A DNA stretch of 64,000 nt from Flavobacterium salmonis (GCF_903819435.1 NZ_CAIJDP010000060.1:310001-374000); one strand, 5' to 3'; counted from the first letter of the stretch, positions 27,707-37,140 are shown. The notes: generated from the sequence alone by a model not told the origin. Numbers and translations: made by a program.

Positions 27707-28771
27707 CTACAGTTCCTTATTTTCAGAAATATCCGAAGTTTCATTTTGTTCAAATACAACTTCCTTATTGTCTTTTTCCATTTCTGCTGCTTCACCTTCG
27801 TACTGTGTTTTTTCAGTTCTGGCATCGTAACCTAATTCCCTTAAATATTTGGAGAAAATATCGGTATAACCATGCGTGCAGATTATTTTTTCTGCTCCTG
27901 TTGATTTGATACTATCTAAAAGCGAATACCAATCGCAATGATCGCTTAGAACAAAACCTTTGTCAATGGCACGTCTTCTTCTGGCTCCGCGAAAAGCCAT
28001 CCAGCCGCTTGCTGCACCGGTTACAAAAGGCGTCATTTTTCTGATCCAGATACTTCCGTGGGCACTTGGCGGAGCGAGAACAATATTTCCTGCGAATTCT
28101 TCTTTTTTAGTTTCGCGTTTTACTAAAGTTGTTGGCGGAAAATCCACCATCGGACGTAAAACATTCGTCATATTTTCGATAGCACCATGCGTGTATATTT
28201 TACCGATATCGGTATCTAAATATTTCAAAAGTCGTTGTGCTTTCCCTAGAGAATATCCAAAGAGAATGGAGGTTTTTCCCTCTGCTTTATTTTCTGCCCA
28301 CCAATTATTGATTTCCGTAATGACTTCTGCCTGTGGCGTCCAATTGAAAGCTGGTAATCCAAAAGTACATTCCGTGATGAAAGTGTGGCATTTTACCACT
28401 TCGTACGGAACTGATATTCCATCGTGTTCGGTTTTGTAATCGCCAGTAAAAACCCAGACTTCGCCTTTGTGTTCAACGCGAATTTGAGAGCTTCCTATAA
28501 TATGTCCAGCTGGATGTAATGAGAATTTCACATTATTAATCACAAAGGTTTCTCCCCACTCTTTTCCGGTCACATTTATTTCTCCCAAACGATGCCGAAT
28601 TATCGGAACATTTGTATGATGTGTAATATAATTTTGATGTCCCCAACGGGAGTGATCTGCGTGACCGTGCGTAATAATAGCATTTTTTACCGGCCGCCAG
28701 GGATCAAGATATACATCAGCCTGTTGGCAGTAAATTCCTTTATCGTTAAAAGCCAGAAGCGGAATTTTCAT
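27707..28771 (-). CDS. Ligase-associated exonuclease (MBL fold)
   Basis: First gene of the LDR operon. This metallo-beta-lactamase-fold protein of the beta-CASP/CPSF type starts MKIPLLAFNDKG. The metal motif is ITHGHADHSRWGHQ, with TGDYKTEHDG and a late LSDHCDW further on. In the LDR system this protein is a DNA exonuclease. I chose the ATG at 28771 over a GTG at 28792, since a promoter -7 element lies at 28794-28801. The C-terminal 35 residues are acidic and variable. Confidence 0.92.
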   Translation of the reverse strand: MKIPLLAFNDKGIYCQQADVYLDPWRPVKNAIITHGHADHSRWGHQNYITHHTNVPIIRHRLGEINVTGKEWGETFVINNVKFSLHPAGHIIGSSQIRVEHKGEVWVFTGDYKTEHDGISVPYEVVKCHTFITECTFGLPAFNWTPQAEVITEINNWWAENKAEGKTSILFGYSLGKAQRLLKYLDTDIGKIYTHGAIENMTNVLRPMVDFPPTTLVKRETKKEEFAGNIVLAPPSAHGSIWIRKMTPFVTGAASGWMAFRGARRRRAIDKGFVLSDHCDWYSLLDSIKSTGAEKIICTHGYTDIFSKYLRELGYDARTEKTQYEGEAAEMEKDNKEVVFEQNETSDISENKEL

Positions 28772-28793
28772 AGTCCTGTAAATTGAAGTCACT

Positions 28794-28801
28794 CAAATTT
28801 A
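28794..28801 (-). promoter_or_regulatory. -7 element of the LDR operon
   Basis: TAAATTTG on the minus strand, 22 bp upstream of the chosen exonuclease start, fits TAnnTTTG. Confidence 0.5.
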
Positions 28802-28899
28802 AACTTTTATACAAACATGCGTTTTATAGCTTGACGTGATTAGTTTATTAAATTACAACATTTTAGTATTGTATTGTGATATAATCAAAATAACCTTTG

Positions 28900-28907
28900 T
28901 ACTTTTG
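28900..28907 (+). promoter_or_regulatory. -7 element of the pruA promoter
   Basis: TACTTTTG fits TAnnTTTG, 41 bp before the ATG. Confidence 0.6.
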
Positions 28908-28948
28908 CCTAAAATTAAACAATTCGTAATTTTAAAATATCTCATCCC

Positions 28949-30574
28949 ATGTTAAAAGGATTTTTTAATGTACCTAAAGCGGTCAATGAGCCCGTAAAAG
29001 GATACGCACCCAACTCTCCGGAAAGAGCAGCTGTTCAGGCAGCTTACACTACAATGTGGAATTCTCAAATTGATGTTCCTTTACATATTGGAAGCGAAGA
29101 AATCAGAACCGGAAATACAAAAAATATAACAGCTCCTCATGATCACCAGCACGTTGTTGGAAAATATCATCTGGCTGAAAAACAACATATCGAAAAAGCG
29201 ATTGCCAATGCTCTTGAATCAAGAGCAGCGTGGGCAAATATGGCGTGGGAACAGCGTGCTGCTATTTTCTTAAAAGCGGCAGAATTAATCGCAGGACCTT
29301 ACAGAGCACGTATTAACGCAGCAACCATGATTGGCCAGTCTAAAAATATTCATCAGGCAGAAATTGATGCTTCTTGTGAATTGATCGACTTTTTACGTTA
29401 CAATGTAGAATTCATGACGCAGATTTACGGAGATCAGCCAAAATCTGACTCTACAACCTGGAATCGTTTAGAATACCGACCTCTTGAAGGTTTTGTTTAC
29501 GCTATTACTCCTTTTAATTTTACGGCTATTGCTGCCAATCTTCCTGCAAGTGCCGCGATGATGGGTAACGTTGTAGTTTGGAAACCAAGTGATAGTCAGG
29601 TATTTTCTACAAAAATTATTTTGGATGTTTTCAAAGAAGCGGGAGTTCCTGATGGCGTTATCAACGTTGTTTTTGGTGATGCTTTAATGATTACCGATAC
29701 TGTTTTGGCAAGCCGAGATTTCGCTGGAGTTCACTTTACAGGATCAACCCATGTATTTAAAGATATCTGGGCTAAAATTGGCGCCAACATCCACAACTAT
29801 AAAACATACCCAAGAATTGTTGGTGAAACTGGTGGTAAAGATTTTATTATTGCACATCCAAGTGCTAATGTAAAACAAGTAGTAACCGGAATCACTCGTG
29901 GAGCTTTTGAATTTCAGGGGCAAAAATGTTCCGCAGCTTCCAGGGTTTATATACCGCAAAGTTTATGGCCAGCTGTAAAAGAGCAATTAATTACGGATGT
30001 AAAATCTATGAAAATCGGTTCTCCGGAAGATTTTGGAAACTTCATTACAGCAGTTATTCACGAAGGTTCTTTTGACAAATTGGCCAGTTATATAGATCAG
30101 GCTAAAAAAGACGCTGATGCTGAAATTATTGTTGGAGGAAATTACGACAAATCTGTAGGTTACTTTATTGAACCAACGGTTATTGTAACGACAAATCCAA
30201 AATATACTACGATGGAAACCGAATTATTCGGACCAGTTGTAACGCTTTACATTTACGAAGATGCAAAATGGGAAGAAACTTTAGAATTGGTTGATACTAC
30301 TTCTGAGTATGCTTTAACAGGAGCTGTTTTCAGTCAGGATCGCTATGCTATTGAAGTGGCTACTGTGAAATTGCAAAATTCAGCAGGTAACTTCTATATC
30401 AACGACAAACCAACAGGTGCAGTCGTTGGAATGCAGCCTTTTGGCGGAGCAAGAGCTTCAGGAACAAACGACAAAGCAGGTTCAGCATTGAACTTATTGC
30501 GTTGGGCCTCTCCAAGAACGATCAAGGAAACTTTTGTAACTCCTGATGATTACAGATATCCATTTTTGGGATAA
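28949..30574 (+). CDS. pruA: L-glutamate gamma-semialdehyde dehydrogenase
   Basis: This is the 1-pyrroline-5-carboxylate dehydrogenase of proline breakdown; it oxidises glutamate semialdehyde to glutamate with NAD+. The 541-residue protein has the catalytic cysteine C327 (GQKCSAASR) and the general base E293 (VGETGGKDF). It has the Rossmann binding motif FTGSTHVF and the C-terminal PFGGARASG block. It is a stand-alone enzyme, not fused to proline dehydrogenase (PutA type), which must be encoded elsewhere. A terminator inside a large inverted repeat follows. Confidence 0.96.
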   Translation: MLKGFFNVPKAVNEPVKGYAPNSPERAAVQAAYTTMWNSQIDVPLHIGSEEIRTGNTKNITAPHDHQHVVGKYHLAEKQHIEKAIANALESRAAWANMAWEQRAAIFLKAAELIAGPYRARINAATMIGQSKNIHQAEIDASCELIDFLRYNVEFMTQIYGDQPKSDSTTWNRLEYRPLEGFVYAITPFNFTAIAANLPASAAMMGNVVVWKPSDSQVFSTKIILDVFKEAGVPDGVINVVFGDALMITDTVLASRDFAGVHFTGSTHVFKDIWAKIGANIHNYKTYPRIVGETGGKDFIIAHPSANVKQVVTGITRGAFEFQGQKCSAASRVYIPQSLWPAVKEQLITDVKSMKIGSPEDFGNFITAVIHEGSFDKLASYIDQAKKDADAEIIVGGNYDKSVGYFIEPTVIVTTNPKYTTMETELFGPVVTLYIYEDAKWEETLELVDTTSEYALTGAVFSQDRYAIEVATVKLQNSAGNFYINDKPTGAVVGMQPFGGARASGTNDKAGSALNLLRWASPRTIKETFVTPDDYRYPFLG

Positions 30575-30585
30575 TCTTTTGTTTC

Positions 30586-30686
30586 AAGTTTCAGGTTTCA
30601 AGTTCGAAACTTTGTCTATATAAAAAATCCGTATCTAAATTAGATTCGGATTTTTTATAGGTTTCAAAACTTGAAACCTGAAACTT
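30586..30686. repeat. 19-bp inverted repeat enclosing the terminator
   Basis: AAGTTTCAGGTTTCAAGTT (30586-30604) has its exact complement at 30668-30686. The same GTTTCAGGTTTCA text forms the arms of the repeat at 51491-51560. Confidence 0.85.
30622..30656. terminator. Bidirectional terminator, pruA and rsmG
   Basis: The stem AAAAAATCCG / CGGATTTTTT, with an inner ATCTA/TAGAT pairing, gives T-runs on both strands between the convergent genes. Confidence 0.85.
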
Positions 30687-30703
30687 TTAAACTTGAAACC
30701 TTT

Positions 30704-31333
30704 TTAAGCCTTAAACTTCAATGGTAAATGAACCACTTTTTTAGTTTCGAAAAACTCATCCTCAAAAATACCAGCTAAATCATATAAGGTTGCTTTTGGA
30801 AAATCTTTCAATTCCTCAGTCAAATCACCTCCTTTTAAATATAGGATTCCATTTTTTAAAGTGTGTTTGTGCTGCTTTTTGATTTTATCATGAATCCAGG
30901 AAACAAAATCCGGCATATTGGTTACGGCACGGCTTACTATGAAATCGAAATCACCTTTTACCAATTCAGCACGTTTTTGTTCTGCTTTTACGTTCTTTAA
31001 TTCCAAAGCATCTACAACGCCCTGAACTACCTTTATTTTTTTGGCAATCACATCAATTAAATAAAAACGGGTTTCCGGAAAAAGAATGGCAAGTGGAATT
31101 CCGGGAAAACCTCCTCCGGTTCCAACATCCAAAACGGTTGCTCCGGGTTCGAATTTCATGATTTTTGCAATTCCAAGAGAATGCAAAATATGTTTGGTAT
31201 ATAAGGCATCAATATCTTTTCTTGAAATAACATTGATTTTTTCATTCCAGTCGTGATATAAAAAGTCTAATTTTTGAAACTGTTCGATTTGAATGTCGGT
31301 CAAATCCGGGAAATATTTCAATATCTCATCCAT
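30704..31333 (-). CDS. rsmG: 16S rRNA (guanine527-N7)-methyltransferase
   Basis: The 209-residue protein has the RsmG pattern: WNEKINVISRKD near the N-terminus, the SAM motif DVGTGGGFPGIPLAILFP, and SRAVTNMPDFVSW. It methylates G527 of 16S rRNA; in other bacteria loss gives low-level streptomycin resistance. Length and motifs are normal. Its own promoter (31350-31357) and shared terminator make it a single-gene unit. Confidence 0.96.
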   Translation of the reverse strand: MDEILKYFPDLTDIQIEQFQKLDFLYHDWNEKINVISRKDIDALYTKHILHSLGIAKIMKFEPGATVLDVGTGGGFPGIPLAILFPETRFYLIDVIAKKIKVVQGVVDALELKNVKAEQKRAELVKGDFDFIVSRAVTNMPDFVSWIHDKIKKQHKHTLKNGILYLKGGDLTEELKDFPKATLYDLAGIFEDEFFETKKVVHLPLKFKA

Positions 31334-31349
31334 TGCTCTAAATTTTTAA

Positions 31350-31357
31350 CAAAAGTA
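31350..31357 (-). promoter_or_regulatory. -7 element of the rsmG promoter
   Basis: TACTTTTG on the minus strand, 16 bp before the start codon. Confidence 0.6.
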
Positions 31358-31413
31358 CTACTTTACGATTGAAATATTTAACTCAATTTTGCAAATTGAA
31401 AATTTATAATAAT

Positions 31414-31421
31414 TACCTTTG
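31414..31421 (+). promoter_or_regulatory. -7 element of the desaturase promoter
   Basis: TACCTTTG, 19 bp before the desaturase ATG, fits TAnnTTTG. Confidence 0.55.
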
Positions 31422-31440
31422 ACAACTATTTAAAATTAAT

Positions 31441-32538
31441 ATGAATAATACCGCACCGACATTTTCAAAGCAGGATAATCTGAAGTTTTTCAGAACGCTT
31501 AACTCACGGGTAAACAATTACTTCAAGGAGAACAATATCCAAAAAACCGGAAACTGGAAGTTGCACTTAAAGGCGATTATTCTTTTCTCCATCTTCCTTA
31601 CACCTTATTTTTTAATTTTAGCACTGGATACCATGCCTTTCTGGGCACAATTATTATTGAATATTTTGATGGGAATAGGAATGGCCGGAATCGGTATGAA
31701 CGTAATGCATGATGGTAATCATGGTTCTTACTCATCAAAATCATGGATCAATAAAATTATGGGCGGCAGTATATACGTTTTGGCGGGAAATGTTTACAAC
31801 TGGCAAGTGCAGCACAATGTTTTGCATCATACTTATACAAATATTCATGGTCATGATGAAGATCTGGATGCAGGAAGAATTATCCGTTTTACACAAAATG
31901 CCGAGTGGCATCGTTTTCATAAATTCCAGCATTATTATTCTTTTTTCTTATATGGTTTGCTGACTTTCAATTGGGCTTTAACAACCGATTTTAAGCAGAT
32001 GAAAAATTATCTGAAAAGAAAATTATCATACGGAACTCCTCAAAGTCCAACTAAATTATGGACGGTTTTAGTAATTACAAAGATAATCTATGTCATGATT
32101 TGGATGGTTCTACCAATGCTTTTAGGAGTAATCTGGTGGAAAGTTGTTATCGGATTTTTTGTAATGCATTATACTGCCGGATTAATTTTAAGTATCGTTT
32201 TTCAATTGGCACATGTTGTAGAAGAAACGACAAATCCTATTCCGAATGAAGAAGGGGAAATCGAAAATACCTGGGCAATTCACCAATTATATACTACCGC
32301 TAATTTTGCACCAAAAAACAAAATTGTAAACTGGTTTACCGGTGGATTAAATCATCAGATTGAGCATCATATTTTTCCAAATATCAGTCACATCCATTAC
32401 GGAAAAATTGCTGAAATTGTAAAACAAACAGCCCGAGAATGCAATTTGCCTTACCATGAATTCAGAACGATGAGGGGCGCCGTTTGGGCACATTACAAAC
32501 ACTTAAAAGATCTTGGGAGAAAACCCGAATTAGCATAA
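31441..32538 (+). CDS. Membrane fatty acid desaturase
   Basis: The 365-residue di-iron enzyme has four or more membrane helices and the three histidine boxes: H90-DGN-H94, H125-NVL-H129-H130, and H305-QIE-H309-H310. The QIEHH form of box 3 is usual in front-end and acyl-CoA/acyl-lipid desaturases. It inserts a double bond into membrane fatty acids using O2. The regiospecificity is unknown. The N-terminus has no cytochrome b5 domain, so a separate electron donor is needed. The aspartate aminotransferase gene follows 68 bp later. Confidence 0.92.
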   Translation: MNNTAPTFSKQDNLKFFRTLNSRVNNYFKENNIQKTGNWKLHLKAIILFSIFLTPYFLILALDTMPFWAQLLLNILMGIGMAGIGMNVMHDGNHGSYSSKSWINKIMGGSIYVLAGNVYNWQVQHNVLHHTYTNIHGHDEDLDAGRIIRFTQNAEWHRFHKFQHYYSFFLYGLLTFNWALTTDFKQMKNYLKRKLSYGTPQSPTKLWTVLVITKIIYVMIWMVLPMLLGVIWWKVVIGFFVMHYTAGLILSIVFQLAHVVEETTNPIPNEEGEIENTWAIHQLYTTANFAPKNKIVNWFTGGLNHQIEHHIFPNISHIHYGKIAEIVKQTARECNLPYHEFRTMRGAVWAHYKHLKDLGRKPELA

Positions 32539-32606
32539 TCAAAAATCTATTAATAATTAACCTCTCTTAAATACACAGCAAATTAAGAGCAATTAAATTT
32601 TTTATA

Positions 32607-33797
32607 ATGAACCATATTCTTTCAGACAGAATTAACAACTTAGCTACTTCGCAAACTTTAGCGATGGCCGCATTAGCTCGCGAGCTAAAAGCACAAGGAA
32701 AAGATATTATCAGTTTAAGTTTGGGGGAACCTGACTTTAACACCCCTGATTTCATTAAGGAAGCGGTTAAAAAAGCAGTAGACGAAAACTATAGCACTTA
32801 TTCTCCGGTAGAAGGATATTTAGAATTAAGAGAAGCCATTTCCAGAAAATTCACAAGAGATAACGGATTAGATTACAAACCTTCTCAAATCGTAGTTTCT
32901 ACAGGAGCAAAACAATCTTTATACAACATCGCACAAGTAATGCTTAACAATGGTGACGAGGTTATTTTACCTGCACCATACTGGGTTTCGTATTTTGAAA
33001 TCGTAAAACTTTCAGGAGGAGTTCCTGTAGAAGTTCCAACTTCTGTTGACACTGATTTCAAAATTACACCTGCTCAATTAGAAGCTGCCATTACACCAAA
33101 AACAAAAATGATGTGGTTCTCTTCTCCATGTAATCCTTCTGGTTCCGTTTACAGCAGAGAAGAATTAACAGCTTTGGCTAAAGTTCTGGAAAAGCACCCA
33201 AACATATATGTTGTTGCTGACGAAATTTACGAACACATCAATTTCTCAGGAACTTTCTGCAGCATTGGTTCAATCCCTGGAATGTTAGAAAAAACAATCA
33301 CTGTAAACGGAGTTGCAAAAGCATTCGCTATGACAGGATACAGAATTGGTTATATAGGAGCACCGGAATTTATCGCAAAAGCATGTACAAAAATTCAGGG
33401 CCAGGTAACTTCCGGAGCAAATTCAGTGGCACAACGTGCTACTATTACAGCTGTAGATGCTGATCCAAGTGTATTAAACCATATGGTTCAGGCATTCCAC
33501 ACTCGCAGAGATTTAGTAGTTGGATTATTAAAAGAAATTCCAGGAGTAAAAATCAACGTTCCGGAAGGAGCATTTTACGTATTCCCAGACGTTTCTTCTT
33601 TCTTCGGAAAAACATTAAAAGGAACTGAGATTAAAGATGCAAACGACGTTTCGATGTACCTTTTAGCAGAAGCAAACGTTGCAACAGTAACCGGAGACGC
33701 ATTCGGAAATCCAAATTGTATTCGTTTCTCTTACGCTACCAGCGACGATATTTTAAAAGAAGCATTACGCAGAATCAAAGAAGCTTTGGCTGCATAA
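32607..33797 (+). CDS. aspC: Aspartate aminotransferase (class I/II)
   Basis: The 396-residue PLP enzyme is of the Ib subgroup. The PLP lysine is K238 (VNGVAKAFAMTGYRIGY). N176 (SPCNPSG), D205 and Y208 (ADEIYEH) hold the cofactor. It transfers the amino group between aspartate and 2-oxoglutarate. The size and motifs are regular. Substrate choice within the subgroup (aspartate, or also aromatic or prephenate) is inferred from the family. Confidence 0.9.
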   Translation: MNHILSDRINNLATSQTLAMAALARELKAQGKDIISLSLGEPDFNTPDFIKEAVKKAVDENYSTYSPVEGYLELREAISRKFTRDNGLDYKPSQIVVSTGAKQSLYNIAQVMLNNGDEVILPAPYWVSYFEIVKLSGGVPVEVPTSVDTDFKITPAQLEAAITPKTKMMWFSSPCNPSGSVYSREELTALAKVLEKHPNIYVVADEIYEHINFSGTFCSIGSIPGMLEKTITVNGVAKAFAMTGYRIGYIGAPEFIAKACTKIQGQVTSGANSVAQRATITAVDADPSVLNHMVQAFHTRRDLVVGLLKEIPGVKINVPEGAFYVFPDVSSFFGKTLKGTEIKDANDVSMYLLAEANVATVTGDAFGNPNCIRFSYATSDDILKEALRRIKEALAA

Positions 33798-33870
33798 CGA
33801 CATAATCGTTTTATTAAAACGGCTTAAGGTTTAAAGTTTCATCACTTTATACTTTGAGCTGTTTTTTTTT

Positions 33871-33953
33871 GGCGTGTCCCAAAGGCCGGGCTATTCGCTA
33901 AATCTTTTATGGCGAACACCGCCATAAAAGGATATCGCTTCTATCCCTCACGC
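33871..33953 (+). repeat. Structured intergenic repeat, copy 2
   Basis: The outer GCGTG (33872-33876) can pair with CACGC (33949-33953). The inner 11-bp stem CTTTTATGGCG / CGCCATAAAAG (33904-33914 with 33920-33930) is perfect. It shares CGGGCT, TTCGCTA, AATCTTTT, AAAAGGAT and ATCCCTCACGC with copy 3 and, in reverse, with copies 1 and 4. It lies after an imperfect terminator-like hairpin of aspC. The remaining part of the 337-bp gap holds only AT-rich sequence and a weak CATCTTTG (34098-34105) ahead of the next gene. Confidence 0.75.
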
Positions 33954-34134
33954 AAAAAAGAACATCAGAAATATCATTTTTTTCGAGGAAGAGTCTGCTA
34001 TCATCTGCATGAACTGTTTTTATAGTTTCAAAATTTCCATTCCATAATAATATAAAATAACAGCGTAATCCTGTAAAAAAGAAAATGTTATAAATTCCAT
34101 CTTTGTAATATATAAATTTTAAATCATATTTATC

Positions 34135-34590
34135 ATGATACATACACATGAAACTACAAGAGAAGCAGTTAAAACTTTAGAAGGATTAATTTCAATTTTG
34201 GAAGATGGAAAACTGGGCTATACTAATGCAGCTGAACATGTAGAAAATTCGGCAATGAAAACTGATTTTCTGGAGTATGCCCGTGAAAGAGCCTTATTTA
34301 TTGTCGAATTACAAGACGAAATCAATAAATTAGGTAAATCAACAGATACTTCTGGCGGAGGCCCGCTTGGAGCCTTACACCGTACCTGGATTGATATCAA
34401 ATCATCTTTTACAGGGGGTGACACCGAAGCAATAATCAACGCATGTGTCACTGGTGAAGAAGCAGCCATCGAAAAATACAAAATGGCACTTGAAGAAAAC
34501 CATTTAGAACACAATCAGGTTTCTGTTGTTTCAAAACAATTAAACAGCATTCAAAATACTTTGTCATTAATTAAAACGAAATCCAATTAA
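34135..34590 (+). CDS. DUF2383 (PA2169-type) four-helix bundle protein
   Basis: The 151-residue protein is alpha-helical and ferritin-like. It matches the PA2169 family, with ETTREAVKTLEGLISILEDGKLGY at the N-terminus and GEEAAIEKYKMALE near the end. The family is stress-associated in several bacteria and its biochemistry is unknown. It has no signal peptide. The stop codon lies inside the palindrome that forms its terminator. Confidence 0.85.
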   Translation: MIHTHETTREAVKTLEGLISILEDGKLGYTNAAEHVENSAMKTDFLEYARERALFIVELQDEINKLGKSTDTSGGGPLGALHRTWIDIKSSFTGGDTEAIINACVTGEEAAIEKYKMALEENHLEHNQVSVVSKQLNSIQNTLSLIKTKSN

Positions 34591-34617
34591 TCGATCGATC
34601 GATTAATGCTTTTTTTT
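34586..34617 (+). terminator. Palindromic terminator of the DUF2383 gene
   Basis: A 22-bp perfect palindrome (34586-34607, core TCGATCGATCGA) contains the stop codon and is followed by GC and a run of T. Confidence 0.85.
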
Positions 34618-34621
34618 TGAG

Positions 34622-34656
34622 AAACTGCCTTGTCTTCGGATTGGGCAGTTTTTTGT
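34622..34656 (+). terminator. Second terminator downstream
   Basis: AAACTGCC (34622-34629) pairs with GGCAGTTT (34644-34651), followed by T residues. It backs up the palindromic terminator. Confidence 0.7.
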
Positions 34657-34703
34657 TTATTTTTAAGACCATCCTCAAATTGAAAATAGGTATATTTTTT
34701 TTA

Positions 34704-34711
34704 TACTTTTG
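34704..34711 (+). promoter_or_regulatory. -7 element of the small lipoprotein gene
   Basis: TACTTTTG, 25 bp before the ATG. A TTG at 34680-34682 may serve as the -33 element. Confidence 0.55.
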
Positions 34712-34736
34712 ACTTCAATCAAAAAATCAATCATAC

Positions 34737-35138
34737 ATGAGATATATTTTTTTTACTTTAATAATTTTTCTTTTATTAACCAACTGTGTAAAAAAGGAAT
34801 TAAAAAATATTAATATTAAATTCTCATCAGAAGAAGCTTTTGATTCCGGCTATTTAAAAAGAAATGAAAGTAAAACTGCAGAATTAATTACATCTAAAAA
34901 AACAAAAAAGGGAATTGAAATCATAATTGAAAAATATGAAACAGGAGGCCTAAAATATTATGGAGATGCAAAAGTAATTAATGACACTTTATTTCTTTAC
35001 TATTGGATTAATACAGATCCAATGGATATATCAGCAGTATTAATCCCAAAAAGATTTAAATACGAAATTAGAAATGTATCCTATAAACAAATACAATTTG
35101 AAAACTTAGGAAATAAATTCAAAAGCAAGGCAGAATAA
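34737..35138 (+). CDS. Hypothetical lipoprotein, 133 residues
   Basis: I do not recognise the family. The N-terminus is a lipoprotein signal (FFTLIIFLLLTNC, lipobox LLTNC with C17). The mature part is lysine-rich and beta-prone. It is probably a small periplasmic or outer-membrane lipoprotein. It has its own promoter and is flanked by terminators upstream, so it is transcribed alone. Confidence 0.7.
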   Translation: MRYIFFTLIIFLLLTNCVKKELKNINIKFSSEEAFDSGYLKRNESKTAELITSKKTKKGIEIIIEKYETGGLKYYGDAKVINDTLFLYYWINTDPMDISAVLIPKRFKYEIRNVSYKQIQFENLGNKFKSKAE

Positions 35139-35266
35139 AATATCAACTCTTTCTATATTAAGTTAACAATTTCAAAAAAACACCTTTAACATTAGCAATC
35201 TCAAATAATTTATAAGACCTTTGCACACTTTTTTTCGTGAATACCACAAAAGCTAAAGTTTTAGAA

Positions 35267-37135
35267 ATGAAGAAGAAAATAGAAATATTAGCTCCGGCAA
35301 GAGATTTAATTGGCGGAATGGCAGCTATAAACAGCGGTGCAGATGCAGTATATATTGGTGCGCCGCAATTTGGAGCACGTTCTAATGCCAACAACTCAAT
35401 CGAAGATGTTGCTGCTTTAGTAAAATATGCACACTTATTTAACGCTCAGGTTTTTGTGGTAATGAATACCATTTTGTACGACAACGAATTAGAAACTTGT
35501 CGCTCGATGATTTGGGAATTATACGATATTGGTGTCGATGCCCTGATTATTCAGGATATGGCGATTATGGAAATGGACTTACCCCCTATCGTACTTCACG
35601 CAAGCACGCAAGCCAATAACCGTGACGCAGACAAAATCAAATTCCTTAAAGATGCCGGAATTAAACGTGTGGTTTTAGCACGCGAATTAAACCTGCATCA
35701 AATTAAAACAATATACGACCACGCTGATGTTGAATTAGAGTTTTTCGTAACCGGGGCTTTATGTGTATCCTTCAGTGGAAACTGCTATATGAGTGTAGCA
35801 AACGGAGAACGAAGCGCCAACCGTGGTTCCTGCGCTCAAAACTGTCGTCTTCCATATAACTTAATTGACGGAAACGGAGAAACTTTAATCAAAAACAGTC
35901 ACTTGCTTTCGATTAAAGATTTAGATGTTTCAGATCAGATTCCGAATTTGATTGAAGCCGGAATCGTTTCTTTTAAAATCGAAGGCCGATTAAAAGATGT
36001 AGCTTACGTTAAAAACAACGTATCTTATTTACGTCAAAAATTAGACAGCTATTTAGAAGGAAGCGATAAATACACCAAGGCTTCTTCCGGGAAATGTACG
36101 TATACTTTCGATTCTACTTTAAACAGAACTTTCAATCGTGGTTATACCGATTATTTCGTAAATGAAAGACACAGCTCAATTGGTTCCTGGGAAAGTCCAA
36201 AATCAAAAGGGCAATATATTGGTAAATTAATCCGAACTGTCGGAAACGCTTACGAAATCGAAAATGGTGAATTGCTAAACAATGGTGACGGACTTTGTTT
36301 CATCAACGAGAACAACGAAGCGGACGGAATTTATGTAAACAAAGCAGAGAACGGAAAAGTATATCCAAACGTTCTAAAAGAAATTGAAGACGGGACTTTT
36401 ATTTACCGTAACAACGATATTGCTTTCATCAAAATTGTTGAAAGAGAAGACAGCGCCATCCGTAAAATCGGAACTACTTTATTGCTTACTGAAAATGAAA
36501 ACGGTTTTGAATTAATTGCAACCGACGAAGATGGAAATGTAAGTACCGTAAAATTAGAGCACGCAAAAGAGCAGACTAAAACCGGTGAATCAATCGAAGA
36601 AAACATTAAAACTCAATTGGCAAAAACGGGTTTTACACCTTACAGCGCCGATGAAATCAATGTAATGTTCACTCAAAACTGGTTCCTTCCTATTTCAAAA
36701 ATCAACGAAATGCGAAGAAATGTTTTCGATCAGTTATCAGAAATTCGTCTGGCAAATTACGTTCGCGAAGAACACCAACTGGTAAAAACGTCACATCCGT
36801 ATCCGGAAACCAAACTGGATTTTATGTACAACGTTTCAAACAAAACCGCTCGTAAATTCTACGAACGCCACGGTGTTACCGAAATTGAAAAAGCATTCGA
36901 ATTACAATGGGATCCGGGAAAATCCCGTGTAATGACCACAAAATATTGCATCAAATACGAATTAAAAAAATGTCCGATACACCAAAAAGATATTGTAGGT
37001 GTTAAGGTAAAAGAGCCATTAGTTTTAAAACAGGGCGAGTTAGAATACAAACTAAAATTTAACTGTAAGCCCTGCGAAATGGAAATCTGGGAAAAAGATG
37101 CTGAATTTGAGATTGAAGAAGACCATTTTCATTAA
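35267..37135 (+). CDS. U32-family protein (RNA hydroxylase-like)
   Basis: The protein of about 622 residues belongs to the peptidase U32/collagenase-like family: ILAPARDLIGGMAAINSGADAVYIG, then CVSFSGNCYMS and GSCAQNCRLPY. The clustered cysteines are those thought to bind an Fe-S cluster in the RNA hydroxylases TrhP and RlhA of E. coli. A role in oxygen-independent tRNA or rRNA hydroxylation is therefore more likely than proteolysis. A C-terminal extension carries two further Cys pairs (KYCIKYELKKC; CKPC). The ATG at 35267 gives the normal family N-terminus; a GTG 30 bp earlier is less likely. Confidence 0.87.
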   Translation: MKKKIEILAPARDLIGGMAAINSGADAVYIGAPQFGARSNANNSIEDVAALVKYAHLFNAQVFVVMNTILYDNELETCRSMIWELYDIGVDALIIQDMAIMEMDLPPIVLHASTQANNRDADKIKFLKDAGIKRVVLARELNLHQIKTIYDHADVELEFFVTGALCVSFSGNCYMSVANGERSANRGSCAQNCRLPYNLIDGNGETLIKNSHLLSIKDLDVSDQIPNLIEAGIVSFKIEGRLKDVAYVKNNVSYLRQKLDSYLEGSDKYTKASSGKCTYTFDSTLNRTFNRGYTDYFVNERHSSIGSWESPKSKGQYIGKLIRTVGNAYEIENGELLNNGDGLCFINENNEADGIYVNKAENGKVYPNVLKEIEDGTFIYRNNDIAFIKIVEREDSAIRKIGTTLLLTENENGFELIATDEDGNVSTVKLEHAKEQTKTGESIEENIKTQLAKTGFTPYSADEINVMFTQNWFLPISKINEMRRNVFDQLSEIRLANYVREEHQLVKTSHPYPETKLDFMYNVSNKTARKFYERHGVTEIEKAFELQWDPGKSRVMTTKYCIKYELKKCPIHQKDIVGVKVKEPLVLKQGELEYKLKFNCKPCEMEIWEKDAEFEIEEDHFH

Positions 37136-37140
37136 TATAC

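Noticed and set aside
27960..28439. 159-residue plus-strand frame inside the exonuclease gene
   Set aside because: It is antisense to a conserved enzyme, with no family match and no promoter.
35267..37135. Secreted collagenase for the U32 protein
   Set aside because: There is no signal peptide, and the Cys motifs match the RNA hydroxylase branch of the family.
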